DNA of 64,000 nucleotides, taken from assembly GCA_021782365.1 (NCBI GenBank), contig JAJXVB010000005.1:1-64000 (forward strand). The letters are read 5' to 3'. The position numbers and the translations under genes were made by a program. The notes below the pieces were generated by a model. That model had not been told where the DNA came from. It was given only the letters and a program-made list of their open reading frames with translations, and did no database searches. Of the stretch, positions 47,051 to 59,028 are shown one piece after another. The DNA is from Pseudomonadota bacterium (GTDB taxonomy: Bacteria > Pseudomonadota > Gammaproteobacteria > Burkholderiales > Gallionellaceae). The first letter of the stretch is position 1; every line of letters starts with the position of its first letter.

Positions 47051-48154
47051 CTATCCGTTCAGCCCCGCCTCTATGATCGCGCCGCCCAGGCAGACATCGC
47101 CATCGTAGAAAACGACAGACTGGCCGGGGGTCACCGCCCACTGAGGCTCACCGAAGGAAACAAAACAGCGCAGATCAGAAATCTGCGTGATGCGGCATGC
47201 CGCATCCGCCTGCCTGTAGCGCGTCTTTGCGGCATAGGGGTGATCGGTCTTGGGCAGATTTCCGCTGATCCAGTGCGCATCGAGCGCTGCGAGACGGCTT
47301 GAGAGCAGCGCAGGGTGGTCATGACCCTGCACCACGATCAGCCGGTTATTCTCCATGTCCTTGCCGGAGACAAACCAGGGCTCATGCTGCGATGCCTCGC
47401 CTCCCTTCTTCTGTATTCCGCCTATCCCCAGACCCTGACGCTGGCCTATGGTGTAGAAGGACAATCCCACATGGCGCCCGACCAGCCTGCCTTCCGGGGT
47501 ATACATCTCTCCCGGAACCATCGGCAGATAGCGGTTCAGGAATTCCCTGAAAGGGCGCTCGCCTATGAAGCAGATCCCGGTGCTGTCCTTCTTCGCGAAG
47601 TTGCATAGCCCGTTCCGCCTTGCGATCTCGCGCACATCGGATTTCTGCAAGTCGCCAAGCGGAAACATCGCGCGTCCGAGCTGGGACTGATTCAGGCGGT
47701 GCAGGAAATAGCTCTGATCCTTTCCAGCATCCTTCGCCTTCAGGAGCTGGAAGAGTCCGTCGACTTCGCGAACCTTCGCATAATGGCCGGTCGCGATGGT
47801 ATCCGCGCCGAGTTCGATCGCGTGATCCAGGAAGGCCTTGAACTTGATCTCGGCATTGCAAAGGATGTCCGGATTGGGTGTTCTTCCCGCCTTGTATTCC
47901 TCGAGAAAAGCGCTGAAAACGCGGTCCTTGTACTCCTTCGCGAAATTAACCGCCTCTATCGGTATGCCTATGTTGTCGGCGACGGATACCGCATCGATCA
48001 GATCCTGGCGGGAAGGACAGTATTCCCCGTCATCGTCGTCTTCCCAGTTCTTCATGTAGAGGCCGATCACGTCATAGCCCTGCTGCTTCAATAGCAGCGC
48101 GGCGACAGAGGAATCCACCCCGCCCGACATGCCGACCACAACGCGTTTTTTCAT
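47051..48154 (-). CDS. mnmA: tRNA 2-thiouridylase MnmA
   Basis: The 367-residue protein has the PP-loop [10 protein letters not shown] at residues 8-17 and the catalytic cysteine pair in [12 protein letters not shown] and STGICFIGE. It thiolates U34 of tRNA-Lys, -Glu and -Gln. It is on the same strand as lpxC and the NUDIX gene. Confidence 0.96.
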   Translation of the reverse strand: MKKRVVVGMSGGVDSSVAALLLKQQGYDVIGLYMKNWEDDDDGEYCPSRQDLIDAVSVADNIGIPIEAVNFAKEYKDRVFSAFLEEYKAGRTPNPDILCNAEIKFKAFLDHAIELGADTIATGHYAKVREVDGLFQLLKAKDAGKDQSYFLHRLNQSQLGRAMFPLGDLQKSDVREIARRNGLCNFAKKDSTGICFIGERPFREFLNRYLPMVPGEMYTPEGRLVGRHVGLSFYTIGQRQGLGIGGIQKKGGEASQHEPWFVSGKDMENNRLIVVQGHDHPALLSSRLAALDAHWISGNLPKTDHPYAAKTRYRQADAACRITQISDLRCFVSFGEPQWAVTPGQSVVFYDGDVCLGGAIIEAGLNG

Positions 48155-48193
48155 TTCAAGCCCCAGGAATTCGATGCAAGAAGCCGATGGATT

Positions 48194-48640
48194 CTAATCA
48201 TAATGGACCAGCAGATCGAGCGGATAGCGCTTCCCCGCGAGATAATCCTCCGAGCAGCGCAACACCAGCGGGCTGCGGTGCCTCTCACGGCATGCGCGCA
48301 TTTCTTCCATCGTCATCCACACCGCGCGCACGATTCCCTGATCCAGCGCGCGCTCGGGGTGATGATGGGCAAGCTTCCCGCCAAAAGCGAATCTCAGGAA
48401 AGTAGTATCCGACTCATCGGAATGCCAGCGATATACGCCGACAAGGTATTCGGGTTCGAAATCATATGCGGATTCTTCGAGCGCCTCGCGAACGGTACCC
48501 GCGGCAAGCGTCTCGCCGGGCTCCCAGTGGCCTGCAGGCTGATTGAAGCGCAGGCCGTGCGCAGTCTCCTCCTCGACAAGGAGGAAACGGTTGTCGCGAT
48601 GGATGACCGCCGCGACGGTGACATGTGGTTTCCAGATCAT
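48194..48640 (-). CDS. NUDIX hydrolase (NudJ-like)
   Basis: This 148-residue protein contains the NUDIX box GHWEPGETLAAGTVREALEE, with the catalytic Glu residues in REALEES. NudJ-type enzymes hydrolyse nucleoside or thiamin pyrophosphates; the position directly upstream of mnmA is common in beta- and gammaproteobacteria. The substrate is not decided by sequence. Confidence 0.88.
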   Translation of the reverse strand: MIWKPHVTVAAVIHRDNRFLLVEEETAHGLRFNQPAGHWEPGETLAAGTVREALEESAYDFEPEYLVGVYRWHSDESDTTFLRFAFGGKLAHHHPERALDQGIVRAVWMTMEEMRACRERHRSPLVLRCSEDYLAGKRYPLDLLVHYD

Positions 48641-48650
48641 AAATGAATGA

Positions 48651-48674
48651 AGGCAGGGTTTCCCCTGCCTTCTT
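48651..48674 (-). terminator. Hairpin between the small secreted protein and NUDIX genes
   Basis: GAAGGCAGGG at 48651-48660 pairs perfectly with CCCTGCCTTC at 48665-48674 around a TTTC loop. On the minus strand the downstream tail is ATTCATTT, so it is a moderate terminator for the small gene and lies just before the NUDIX start. Confidence 0.55.
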
Positions 48675-48692
48675 CTAAAAAAATCGCTTCAA

Positions 48693-48914
48693 TTACTTGG
48701 CAGCAGGAGCGGCTTCTTCAGCCTTCTTTTCTTCCTTCTTTGCCTTCTTGTGCTTCTTGTGATGCTTTGCCTTCTTGGCTGGCTTTGCTGCATCGGACTT
48801 TGCAGGTGCAGTCGCGGCAGCGGCATCCTTTGCAGGAGCTGCATCAGCGGCAACGGCAGAGAAAGAAACGGCAGCGAATACGGCAGCGATCAGCGTGGAC
48901 AACAGTTTGCTCAT
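48693..48914 (-). CDS. Small secreted Ala/Lys-rich protein
   Basis: The 73-residue protein has a signal peptide (residues 1-22, ending SAVAA) and a mature part of Ala/Lys repeats, including KAKHHKKHKKAKKEEKK. It has no known domain. Such low-complexity basic periplasmic proteins occur in several betaproteobacteria; a role in envelope stress or metal binding is only a guess (His-Lys clusters). A ribosome site (AGGAG) precedes the ATG. Confidence 0.7.
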   Translation of the reverse strand: MSKLLSTLIAAVFAAVSFSAVAADAAPAKDAAAATAPAKSDAAKPAKKAKHHKKHKKAKKEEKKAEEAAPAAK

Positions 48915-49005
48915 TTGTAACTCCTAGTCAATTAATGATTGGCATGTTTGCCGACACTCGGGTGTCGCTGCCTACAACGCATCATGAACTGAGTCGGTTG
49001 ACAAC

Positions 49006-49092
49006 TGGTGCCGGGGGGGGGACTCGAACCCCCACGCCCTCTCAGGCACCGGATTTTGAGTCCGGCACGTCTACCAGTTCCATCACCCCGGC
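49006..49092 (-). tRNA. tRNA-Leu (CAA)
   Basis: Read on the minus strand, acceptor GCCGGGG pairs with CCCCGGC, CCA is encoded at 49008-49006, and the anticodon loop CTCAAAA in stem CCGGA/TCCGG gives CAA. A long variable arm and GTTCGAGTC T-loop confirm leucine type. It is divergent from queA. Confidence 0.95.
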
Positions 49093-49169
49093 AAGAAGGC
49101 GCGCATTATCCATGAAACGCAAGCCCATATCAACTACAATCGTGCCTTTGAGGAAATGTTTGTTCACCG

Positions 49170-51312
<2,143 letters not shown>

Positions 51313-51370
51313 AGCTGTCACATGCTTCGTGTTAGAATGGACCTCTTTTGACAGACTCATGGAGCAATCG

Positions 51371-51697
51371 ATGTTTATCAACAATGCATATGCACAAGCC
51401 GCAGCGGCACCTGTGCAGGACGGATTCATACAATTCCTGCCTTTGATAGGGCTGGTCGCGGTGTTCTACTTTCTTGTGCTGCGCCCCCAGACCAAACGCG
51501 CAAAAGAGCTCAAGGCGATGGCGGAGGGGCTGCAGCGCGGAGATGAAGTGCTGACGACTGGCGGCATGCTGGGCCGGGTGATCAAGGTGAACGAGCAGTA
51601 TGCAACGCTCGAGCTTGCCCAGAACGTCGAAGTGGTCGTGCAGAAGGCCTCGATTCAGAGCGTATTGCCCAAGGGAACCCTATCCTCGATCAAGTGA
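51371..51697 (+). CDS. yajC: Preprotein translocase subunit YajC
   Basis: The 108-residue protein has one membrane helix (about residues 18-40: FIQFLPLIGLVAVFYFLVLR) and a cytoplasmic domain with EVLTTGGMLGRV. I start at MFINNAYAQ (51371), where GGAG is correctly spaced; the frame continues to 51329. YajC associates with SecDF. Confidence 0.92.
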   Translation: MFINNAYAQAAAAPVQDGFIQFLPLIGLVAVFYFLVLRPQTKRAKELKAMAEGLQRGDEVLTTGGMLGRVIKVNEQYATLELAQNVEVVVQKASIQSVLPKGTLSSIK

Positions 51698-51729
51698 CAG
51701 GGTTTCAAGAAATCTAATACGAGGTCGCC

Positions 51730-53541
51730 ATGAACCGTTATCCCCTGTGGAAATATCTGCTGATACTCGCCGTCCTGCTGACCGGCCTGATCTACACTTT
51801 GCCGAATTTCTTCGGCGAATCGCCCGCGGTGCAGATCCTGCCGCTGCGCTCCAGCATGAAAGCCGACGCCGCGCTTTTGAATCGCGTGGACGCAACCCTC
51901 AAGGCAGCCAACATCTCGCCCGACATCGTCGAACTGGATGGAAACAGCGTGAAGGCGCGCTTTAACGACACCGACACCCAGCTCAAGGCCAAGGATGCGC
52001 TCAAGGCTGCGCTGGGCGAAGACTATGTGGTCGCGCTCAACCTTCAGTCCCGTTCCCCCGCATGGCTCACCAGCCTGCATGCGCTGCCGATGTATCTTGG
52101 CCTGGATCTGCGAGGCGGCGTGCACTTCCTGATGCAGGTAGACATGAAAGCGGCGCTAGACAAGTCTCTAGAGGCGGCGATGGGAGACATGAGAAGCTCG
52201 ATGCGCGACGAGAACATCCCGTATTCGGGCATCAGCCGCGATGGCAACGCATTGCTGATCAAGTTCCGCGATGCCGCATCCAGAGCCAAGGGAGAGGATC
52301 TCCTGAAGCAGCATTTCTCCGACTATCTTCTGACCGATAAGGAAGACGGAACCGACTTTCTGATCCGGGCGCAGCTGAAGCCTGAAGCGGAGAACCGCAT
52401 AGGGGAGTCTGCGGTGCAGCAGAACCTCCTGACGCTCAGGAATCGCGTGAACGAACTCGGGGTTGCAGAACCCGTGATACAGCAGCAGGGCAAGGACCGA
52501 GTGGTTGTGCAATTGCCCGGCGTTCAGGACACCGCACGCGCGAAGGACATCCTTGGCCGCACGGCAACCCTTGAAGTACGGCTGGTCGACGAAGACCATC
52601 AGATAGGCCCGAACGGCACAGCTCCTTTCGGCACCGAGATGTTCAAGGATCGGGACGGCAATTCGCTGCTCGTGAAAAAACAGGTGATCCTGACCGGCGA
52701 GCGCATCAACGACGCTCAGCCCGGATTTGACAACCGAACCAACGAGCCTGCCGTGCACATCAATCTCGATGCAGTGGGCGCGCGCAAGTTCAAGGAGGCG
52801 ACCCGAGAGAATGTCGGCAAGCGCATGGCGATCATCCTGTTCGAAAAGGGCAAGGGAGAAATCGTCACGGCTCCTGTGATACGCGAGGAGATAGGCGGCG
52901 GACGCGTGCAGATCAGCGGCAAGATGACCACTGACGAGGCGCAGGACACGGCTCTTCTGTTAAGAGCCGGTGCGCTCGCAGCCCCCATGGACATCGTCGA
53001 GGAACGCACGGTCGGCCCAAGCCTTGGCGCCGACAACATCGCCCGCGGCTTCAACTCGACCAAGATAGGCTTCATCCTGATCGCCGTTTTCATGGTCGCC
53101 TATTACATGATGTTCGGCGTGATCTCGGTGCTGGCGTTGGCTGCGAACCTGCTGCTTCTGGTCGCATTGCTCTCGATGCTGCAGGCGACATTGACCCTTC
53201 CCGGCATGGCGGGCATCGCGCTCACGCTCGGCATGGCGATCGATTCCAACGTGCTGATCAACGAGCGCATACGCGAGGAGCTGCGCAACGGGATCACGCC
53301 GCAGGCAGCGATCAACGCGGGCTACGAGCATGCGTTCGCAACCATACTGGATTCGAACCTCACCAACCTGATCGTCGGCATCGCGCTCTTCCTGTTCGGC
53401 TCGGGACCGATCAAGGGCTTCGCGGTCGTGCTGTGCCTGGGGATACTGACTTCGATGTTCAGCTCCGTGCTGGTATCTCGCGCGCTGGTGAACCTGATCT
53501 ATGGACGCAGGGCAAGACTCTCCAGCGTCTCGATAGGCTGA
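51730..53541 (+). CDS. secD: Protein translocase subunit SecD
   Basis: The 603-residue protein has an N-terminal membrane helix, a large periplasmic P1 region (LGLDLRGGVHFLMQV near 115), and six membrane helices ending with the secD block LTLPGMAGIALTLGMAIDSN and NVLINERIREE. It pulls secreted proteins out of the translocon using the proton gradient. It lies between yajC and secF on one transcript. Confidence 0.97.
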   Translation: MNRYPLWKYLLILAVLLTGLIYTLPNFFGESPAVQILPLRSSMKADAALLNRVDATLKAANISPDIVELDGNSVKARFNDTDTQLKAKDALKAALGEDYVVALNLQSRSPAWLTSLHALPMYLGLDLRGGVHFLMQVDMKAALDKSLEAAMGDMRSSMRDENIPYSGISRDGNALLIKFRDAASRAKGEDLLKQHFSDYLLTDKEDGTDFLIRAQLKPEAENRIGESAVQQNLLTLRNRVNELGVAEPVIQQQGKDRVVVQLPGVQDTARAKDILGRTATLEVRLVDEDHQIGPNGTAPFGTEMFKDRDGNSLLVKKQVILTGERINDAQPGFDNRTNEPAVHINLDAVGARKFKEATRENVGKRMAIILFEKGKGEIVTAPVIREEIGGGRVQISGKMTTDEAQDTALLLRAGALAAPMDIVEERTVGPSLGADNIARGFNSTKIGFILIAVFMVAYYMMFGVISVLALAANLLLLVALLSMLQATLTLPGMAGIALTLGMAIDSNVLINERIREELRNGITPQAAINAGYEHAFATILDSNLTNLIVGIALFLFGSGPIKGFAVVLCLGILTSMFSSVLVSRALVNLIYGRRARLSSVSIG

Positions 53542-53557
53542 ATGGAAAGGTAAGGAT

Positions 53558-54490
53558 ATGGAATTCTTCAAGATCAAGCACGACATCCCGTTCATGAGTT
53601 ACGGGCGCTATACCACCGCGATCTCCCTGGTGACGTTTCTTTTCGCCATTTTTTTCCTGGCGACCAGAGGGCTCAATTTCGGCGTGGACTTCACTGGCGG
53701 CACGGTGATCGAAGTGCATTACGGACAGTCTGCCGACCTCGTAAAGGTGCGGGAGCAGCTTAAAAACGCCGGGCTTCCTGAGGCGATGGTGCAGAACTTC
53801 GGATCCAGCCGCGACGTGCTGATACAGATACCGCTGAAGGAAAACACGGCGGGTGCGAAGCTCAGCGATCAGGTGATGACGGCCCTGCACAGCCAGGATG
53901 CCGGGGTCGAGATGCGCCGTGTCGAATTCGTGGGCCCCCAGGTGGGACGCGATCTTGTCGACAACGGCGCAATGGCGCTCTTGCTGGTGAGCCTTGGCAT
54001 CGTGGGCTATCTTTGGGTGCGCTTCGAATGGAAATTCGGGCTTTCGGCGATCATCGCGAACCTGCACGACGTGGTGATCATCCTGGGCTTCTTCGCCTTC
54101 TTCCAGTGGGAATTCTCGCTTTCCGTCCTGGCCGCAGTGCTCGCAGTCCTGGGATATTCCGTGAACGAGTCCGTGGTGGTGTTCGACAGGATACGCGAAA
54201 ATTTCCGCAAGATGCGCAAGACCGAGTCAGCCCAGATCATCGACAATGCGATCACCCGCACGATGTCCAGAACCATCATCACCCACGGCTGCACGCAGAT
54301 GATGGTGTTCGCGATGCTCTTTCTGGGAGGAGAAACGCTGCATTACTTCGCGATGGCCTTGACCATAGGCATCATGTTCAGCATCTATTCCTCGGTTCTG
54401 GTCGCAAGCCCGATCCTTTTGTGGCTTGAGGTTTCGCGCGAGGACTTCATCAAGCCCGAGAAAGTCGAAGCAGAAGAAGTGCTCCCATAA
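53558..54490 (+). CDS. secF: Protein translocase subunit SecF
   Basis: This 310-residue protein has a first helix (residues 15-35), a short periplasmic domain (GVDFTGGTVIEVHY) and helices with GYSVNESVVVFDRIRE. It forms the SecDF complex with the gene before it. Its start is 16 bases after the secD stop. Confidence 0.97.
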   Translation: MEFFKIKHDIPFMSYGRYTTAISLVTFLFAIFFLATRGLNFGVDFTGGTVIEVHYGQSADLVKVREQLKNAGLPEAMVQNFGSSRDVLIQIPLKENTAGAKLSDQVMTALHSQDAGVEMRRVEFVGPQVGRDLVDNGAMALLLVSLGIVGYLWVRFEWKFGLSAIIANLHDVVIILGFFAFFQWEFSLSVLAAVLAVLGYSVNESVVVFDRIRENFRKMRKTESAQIIDNAITRTMSRTIITHGCTQMMVFAMLFLGGETLHYFAMALTIGIMFSIYSSVLVASPILLWLEVSREDFIKPEKVEAEEVLP

Positions 54491-54496
54491 AAAACC

Positions 54497-54555
54497 AGCG
54501 AGTAGCCAGTAGCGAGTAAAAAATCAAGCGGCAACCTGCCACAAGCTGCAAGCTT
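54497..54555. repeat. Intergenic heptamer repeats
   Basis: AGCGAGT AGCCAGT AGCGAGT at 54497-54517 gives three 7-base units. After AAAAAATC, CAAGCGG CAACCTG CCACAAG CTGCAAG at 54525-54552 gives four more units of a second, related type. They lie between secF and a DedA gene and resemble heptameric intergenic repeats known from some proteobacteria. Confidence 0.6.
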
Positions 54556-54572
54556 ACTGAATTGGAATCGTT

Positions 54573-55214
54573 TTGGAATTGCTGACGGCGTTTATCGATC
54601 TTGTATTGCACCTGGACGTGCATCTGATGGCGCTTGTGCAGCAGCAGGGGCCTCTGGTGTATGGCATCCTCTTCCTGATCATCTTCGCGGAAACGGGGCT
54701 CGTGTTCGCGCCGTTTCTGCCGGGGGATTCCCTGCTCTTCGTCGCGGGAGCGCTTTGCGGCCTCGATGCGCTGGATATCAACTGGCTGATTCCCGTGCTC
54801 GTGCTCGCGGCATTCTCCGGGGACAACACCAATTACTGGATAGGGCGGCTGATCGGCATGAGATTGTTCCACCGCGCGAAGGGCAGATTCCTGAAGCGCG
54901 AACATCTGGAAAAGACTCATGCGTTCTACAAGAAACATGGCGGCAAGACGGTGATCGTCGCGCGCTTCATGCCCATCATACGCACCTTCGCGCCCTTCGT
55001 GGCCGGCATAGGCGCGATGCGCTACCGCCTCTTCGTTTTCTACAGCGCGCTTGGCAGCATCGCCTGGATAAGCAGCCTGACGCTTGCAGGCTACTTCTTC
55101 GGCAACATTCCCTTCGTGAAGCACAACCTCACGCTGATCATCCTGGCCGTGATCCTGACTTCCTTCATTCCGGCATTGATAGGCTTCGTGCGGCACCACA
55201 TGCAGCGCCGCTGA
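54573..55214 (+). CDS. DedA-family membrane protein
   Basis: In the 213-residue protein, FAETGLVFAPFLPGDSLLFV and FSGDNTNYWIGRLIG, plus the conserved RFMPIIRTFAPFVAG with its two Arg, identify the DedA/SNARE-associated family. Members act as lipid or undecaprenyl-phosphate flippases. The frame starts with TTG at 54573, with GGAA upstream. It converges with pstB. Confidence 0.88.
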   Translation: MELLTAFIDLVLHLDVHLMALVQQQGPLVYGILFLIIFAETGLVFAPFLPGDSLLFVAGALCGLDALDINWLIPVLVLAAFSGDNTNYWIGRLIGMRLFHRAKGRFLKREHLEKTHAFYKKHGGKTVIVARFMPIIRTFAPFVAGIGAMRYRLFVFYSALGSIAWISSLTLAGYFFGNIPFVKHNLTLIILAVILTSFIPALIGFVRHHMQRR

Positions 55215-55221
55215 ATCTCGC

Positions 55222-55989
55222 CTATCCGAAACGCCCGGTGATGTAGTCCTCGGTTTCCTTGCGCTTGGGATTGGTGAACACGGAGCTGGTCTCGCCAAAC
55301 TCGACCAGGTCTCCCATGTACATGTAGGCGGTGTAATCGGAGACGCGCGCTGCCTGCTGCATGTTGTGGGTGACGATGACGATGGTGAAGTCTTCCTTCA
55401 GCTCGTCGATCAGCTTCTCGATATGCGCGGTTGAAATCGGGTCCAGCGCGGACGTGGGTTCGTCCAGGAGCAGAACCTGAGGCTTGACCGCGATCGCGCG
55501 CGCGATGCACAGACGCTGCTGCTGCCCGCCAGACAGCCCCATGCCGCTCTGCTTCAGCTTGTCCTTGACCTCCCCCCAGAGTGCGGCCTTCTTGAGCGCC
55601 CATTCCACGCGCTCGTCCATGTCGTTTCTGGAAAGGTTGTGGTAGAGCTTTACCCCGAACGCGATGTTGTCATAGATCGACATCGGGAAAGGGGTGGGTT
55701 TCTGGAACACCATGCCCACCTTCGCACGCAGCTTGTTCAAATCCTGGCTCTTGTCCAGAATGTTGTCCCCGTCCAGCATGATGGAACCGGTCGCTGTCTG
55801 GTTGGGATAGAGCTGATACATGCGGTTGAAGGTGCGCAGCAAGGTGGACTTCCCGCAGCCGGATGGGCCGATGAAGGCGGTCACCTTCTTGTCGGCGATA
55901 TCAAGATTGATGTCCTTGAGGGCGCGGTATTTGCCGTAATAGAAATTCAGATCCTTGACGACGATTCTATGTTGGGTGGTCGCATTCAT
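55222..55989 (-). CDS. pstB: Phosphate ABC transporter ATPase
   Basis: The 255-residue ATPase has Walker [18 protein letters not shown], signature [14 protein letters not shown], Walker [14 protein letters not shown] and H-loop THNMQQAAR. It powers PstCA phosphate import. It is last in the minus-strand pstS-pstC-pstA-pstB order; no phoU follows within the window, and a DedA gene converges on it. Confidence 0.97.
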   Translation of the reverse strand: MNATTQHRIVVKDLNFYYGKYRALKDINLDIADKKVTAFIGPSGCGKSTLLRTFNRMYQLYPNQTATGSIMLDGDNILDKSQDLNKLRAKVGMVFQKPTPFPMSIYDNIAFGVKLYHNLSRNDMDERVEWALKKAALWGEVKDKLKQSGMGLSGGQQQRLCIARAIAVKPQVLLLDEPTSALDPISTAHIEKLIDELKEDFTIVIVTHNMQQAARVSDYTAYMYMGDLVEFGETSSVFTNPKRKETEDYITGRFG

Positions 55990-56002
55990 TTGCCATGCCT
56001 TG

Positions 56003-56848
56003 TCAATGTGTGGAATTTCCCTGACGGAACAGCGTACGCGCCAGGATGTTGAGCGTCAGCACACTAAACGTGATCAGGAGCGCACCCGCCCAGGCCAGTT
56101 TCTGCCAGTCTTCATAAGGACTCATCGCAAACTGGAAGATCACGACGGGCAGATTCGCCATGGGCTGGCTCATGTCCTTGTTCCAGAACTGGTTGTTGAG
56201 CGCGGTGAACAAAAGAGGCGCGGTTTCCCCGCTGATGCGCGCGATGGCCAGCATCACGCCGGTGATGATGCCCGCGCGCGCCGCCCTCAATGTGACGAAG
56301 TTGATGATCTTCCACTGCGGCGCTCCGAGCGCTGCGGCCGCCTCTCTCAGGCTTGAAGGAACCAGGCGCAGCATGTTCTCGGTCGTGCGTATCACGATGG
56401 GAATCACGATGATCGCGAGCGCCAGGGTCCCGGCCCAGCCTGAGAAGTGCTTCAAGCGAACGACATAGACCTCGTAGATGAAAAGGCCGATCACGATGGA
56501 GGGAGCGGAAAGCAGGATGTCGTTGATGAAGCGCGTGATCGGAGATAGCCATCCGCGATGCCCGAATTCGGCCAGATAAGTTCCCGCCATGATGCCGATT
56601 GGCGTGCCGATCAGCGTCCCGCCTAAGGTCATCGCGATGCTGCCGTATATTGCATTGAGCAGACCGCCAGAACTTCCCGGAGGCGGCGTCATCTTCGCAA
56701 AAACAGCAGGCGTCATCGCAGGCAAACCGTGATCCAGCAGGGTCCACAATATCCAGCAAAGCCAGAACAGGCCGAAGGCCATCGCCGCGACAGAGATGCT
56801 CAACCCGATCGCATTGGTCAAGCGGCGTTTCGTATAGAGATTGAACAT
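56003..56848 (-). CDS. pstA: Phosphate ABC transporter permease PstA
   Basis: The 281-residue protein has six membrane helices and the EAA-type loop [20 protein letters not shown]. Its start codon overlaps the end of pstC by one base. Confidence 0.95.
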   Translation of the reverse strand: MFNLYTKRRLTNAIGLSISVAAMAFGLFWLCWILWTLLDHGLPAMTPAVFAKMTPPPGSSGGLLNAIYGSIAMTLGGTLIGTPIGIMAGTYLAEFGHRGWLSPITRFINDILLSAPSIVIGLFIYEVYVVRLKHFSGWAGTLALAIIVIPIVIRTTENMLRLVPSSLREAAAALGAPQWKIINFVTLRAARAGIITGVMLAIARISGETAPLLFTALNNQFWNKDMSQPMANLPVVIFQFAMSPYEDWQKLAWAGALLITFSVLTLNILARTLFRQGNSTH

Positions 56849-57810
56849 CAGGATGCCTTTCCTTCGCGCTGGCCCAGCTTGTATAACATGAAGCGGGCGA
56901 TGGACAGCACGACGAAGGTGATGAAGAAGAGAATCAGGCCCAGCTCGATCAGCGAGGATGTGTAGAGCTCGCCGACCGCCTCGGTGAATTCGTTGGCAAG
57001 CGCCGAGGATATGCTGTTGCCTGGATTGAGCAGGGACTGCGAGAGCTCATGGGCATTGCCGATCACGAAGGTGACCGCCATGGTCTCTCCCAAGGCGCGC
57101 CCAAGGCCCAGCATGATGCCGCCTGCAACGCCGACTTTTGTATAAGGGAGCACGATTTTCATCACCACTTCCCATGTCGTCGAGCCCAGACCATATGCGG
57201 ATTCCTTGAGCATCGCAGGCACGACATCGAACACGTCTCGCATCACCGATGAGATGAAGGGAATCACCATGATCGCCAGGATGATGCTGGCGGTGAGCAT
57301 GCCGATACCCATGGGTGGTCCCACGAAGAACGGCCCGATATAGGGCAATGCGCCGATATGGTCGCTGATCCATGGTTCGATATGATCGGCAAACAAAGGC
57401 GCGAACACGAAAAGCCCCCACATGCCATAGATGATGCTGGGGATGCCGGCCAGAAGCTCGATCGCAACGCCAAGCGGACGCCTCAGCGCGCGCGGCGAAA
57501 GCTCCGTGAGAAAAAGCGCGATGCCGAAGCTCACGGGTATCGCGATCAGGAGCGCGATGCCGGACGTGACGAGCGTTCCGATGATCGGAATCAGCGCGCC
57601 GAATTTGTCGTTGACGGGATCCCAGTCCGGGCTTTTCAAGAAACCAAAGCCGAATGCATGAATCGCGGGCATGCTGCCCATGACCAGAGAAAACAGGATG
57701 GACGCAAGCAGAAGCAGTACGCCTATGGCCGCAAGTCGCGTCAAATTGCGAAACAGCGAATCGAGAAGACTCTGCCGCTTCAGGCGTGCTTCATGTAAAA
57801 ACATCGACAT
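56848..57810 (-). CDS. pstC: Phosphate ABC transporter permease PstC
   Basis: The 320-residue protein has six membrane helices, [15 protein letters not shown] in the middle and the EAA-like loop [20 protein letters not shown]. It pairs with PstA. The ATG is at 57810 or 57804 (MSMFLHE or MFLHE). Confidence 0.95.
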   Translation of the reverse strand: MSMFLHEARLKRQSLLDSLFRNLTRLAAIGVLLLLASILFSLVMGSMPAIHAFGFGFLKSPDWDPVNDKFGALIPIIGTLVTSGIALLIAIPVSFGIALFLTELSPRALRRPLGVAIELLAGIPSIIYGMWGLFVFAPLFADHIEPWISDHIGALPYIGPFFVGPPMGIGMLTASIILAIMVIPFISSVMRDVFDVVPAMLKESAYGLGSTTWEVVMKIVLPYTKVGVAGGIMLGLGRALGETMAVTFVIGNAHELSQSLLNPGNSISSALANEFTEAVGELYTSSLIELGLILFFITFVVLSIARFMLYKLGQREGKAS

Positions 57811-57838
57811 AGTATCCGTTTGTGATTGAGCATAACAA

Positions 57839-57862
57839 CACGAGGGGCTTGCGCCCCCCGTG
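57839..57862 (-). terminator. pstS-pstC intergenic hairpin
   Basis: CACGAGGGGC at 57839-57848 pairs, with one G-T, to GCCCCCCGTG at 57853-57862 around TTGC, and TTGTTATG follows on the minus strand. It would let most transcripts end or be protected after pstS, giving more binding protein than permease. Confidence 0.65.
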
Positions 57863-57884
57863 ATTATACCGCATCTAGCCTAAC

Positions 57885-58928
57885 TTACTTCCAGACTGCA
57901 TGGCCCTGCGCATCCTTGATCTCGGCTTTCCAGGCGCTGCGGATCAGGTTTGCGACGGACTCGGGCATCGGAACATAGTCCAGCGACTCTGCCATCTTGC
58001 TGCCATTCTTGAAAGACCAGTCGAAGAACTTCAGCACGGCTTCTGCCGATTCAGGCTTTTCCTGGGTCGTGTGCATCAGCACGAAGGTCGAACCCATGAT
58101 GGGCCAGCTGCTCTTGCCTGGCTCGTCTGTCAGGATCTCGTAGAAGCCGGGAGCCTTGTCCCACTTCGCGCCGGATGCCGCAGCCTTGAAGCTCTCGTTG
58201 CTGGGCTTGACGAACTGGCCATCGTGATTCTTCATCTGCACATAGTTCATCTTGTTCTGCAGCGCATAGGCGTATTCAACATAGCCGATGGAACCCTTGA
58301 TGCGCTGAACATAGGAAGCTACGCCCTCGTTGCCCTTGCCGCCCGTACCCGTCTTCCAGGAAACCGCAGTCCCTTCTCCGACAGCCGACTTCCACTCGGG
58401 GCTGACCTTGGAGAGATAGTTGGTGAAGATGAAGCTCGTGCCGGAACCATCCGAACGATGCACCACGGTGATGTTCTGGTCAGGAAGCTTAACACCCTTG
58501 TTCAATGCGGCGATCGCAGGATCGTTCCACTTGGTGATCTTGCCAAGATAGATGTTTGCGAGGATCGCGCCGTCCAGCCTCAATGCGCCTGCATCAACAC
58601 CTTCCATATTGACGACGGGCACTACCCCGCCGTTGATCGCCGGAAATTGCATCAGGCCGTTCTTCTTCAGGTCTTCAGGCGTCATCGGCATGTCGGATGC
58701 GCCGAAATCCACGGTCTTGGCTATGATCTGCTTGATGCCGCCGCCCGAGCCGATGGACTGGTAATTCATGCTGGTGCCGGACTGCGTCTTGTAAGCATCG
58801 GCCCATTTTGCGGCGATAGGATAGATGAAGGTCGAACCCGCACCCGTGATGTCGGTTGCAAAGCTTGAGGCTGCATAGGCAAAAGCGGAGACCGCTGTGA
58901 TGGCGATAAAAACTTGCTTGAGTTTCAT
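57885..58928 (-). CDS. pstS: Phosphate-binding protein PstS
   Basis: The 347-residue protein has a signal peptide (1-24, ending SFA), the phosphate-loop GAGSTFIYPI and YQSIGSGGGIKQI blocks, and VHRSDGSGTSFIFTNYLS. It captures phosphate in the periplasm. A ribosome site (AGGAG) precedes the ATG. Confidence 0.97.
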   Translation of the reverse strand: MKLKQVFIAITAVSAFAYAASSFATDITGAGSTFIYPIAAKWADAYKTQSGTSMNYQSIGSGGGIKQIIAKTVDFGASDMPMTPEDLKKNGLMQFPAINGGVVPVVNMEGVDAGALRLDGAILANIYLGKITKWNDPAIAALNKGVKLPDQNITVVHRSDGSGTSFIFTNYLSKVSPEWKSAVGEGTAVSWKTGTGGKGNEGVASYVQRIKGSIGYVEYAYALQNKMNYVQMKNHDGQFVKPSNESFKAAASGAKWDKAPGFYEILTDEPGKSSWPIMGSTFVLMHTTQEKPESAEAVLKFFDWSFKNGSKMAESLDYVPMPESVANLIRSAWKAEIKDAQGHAVWK

Positions 58929-59005
58929 GAATTTCTCCTGTTAGGTGGTGTGCCTTGTGTAGCCGTGCTGCCAGGCGCAAAGCAATTCAAAGCAGGTATC
59001 ATATT

Positions 59006-59023
59006 ATTTATGAAATATGACAG
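59006..59023 (-). promoter_or_regulatory. Pho-box-like half site upstream of pstS
   Basis: The minus strand reads CTGTCAT, ATTT, CATAAAT about 80-95 bases before the pstS ATG. The first seven bases match the PhoB half-site perfectly; the second half matches poorly. Confidence 0.35.
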
Positions 59024-59028
59024 TATTA

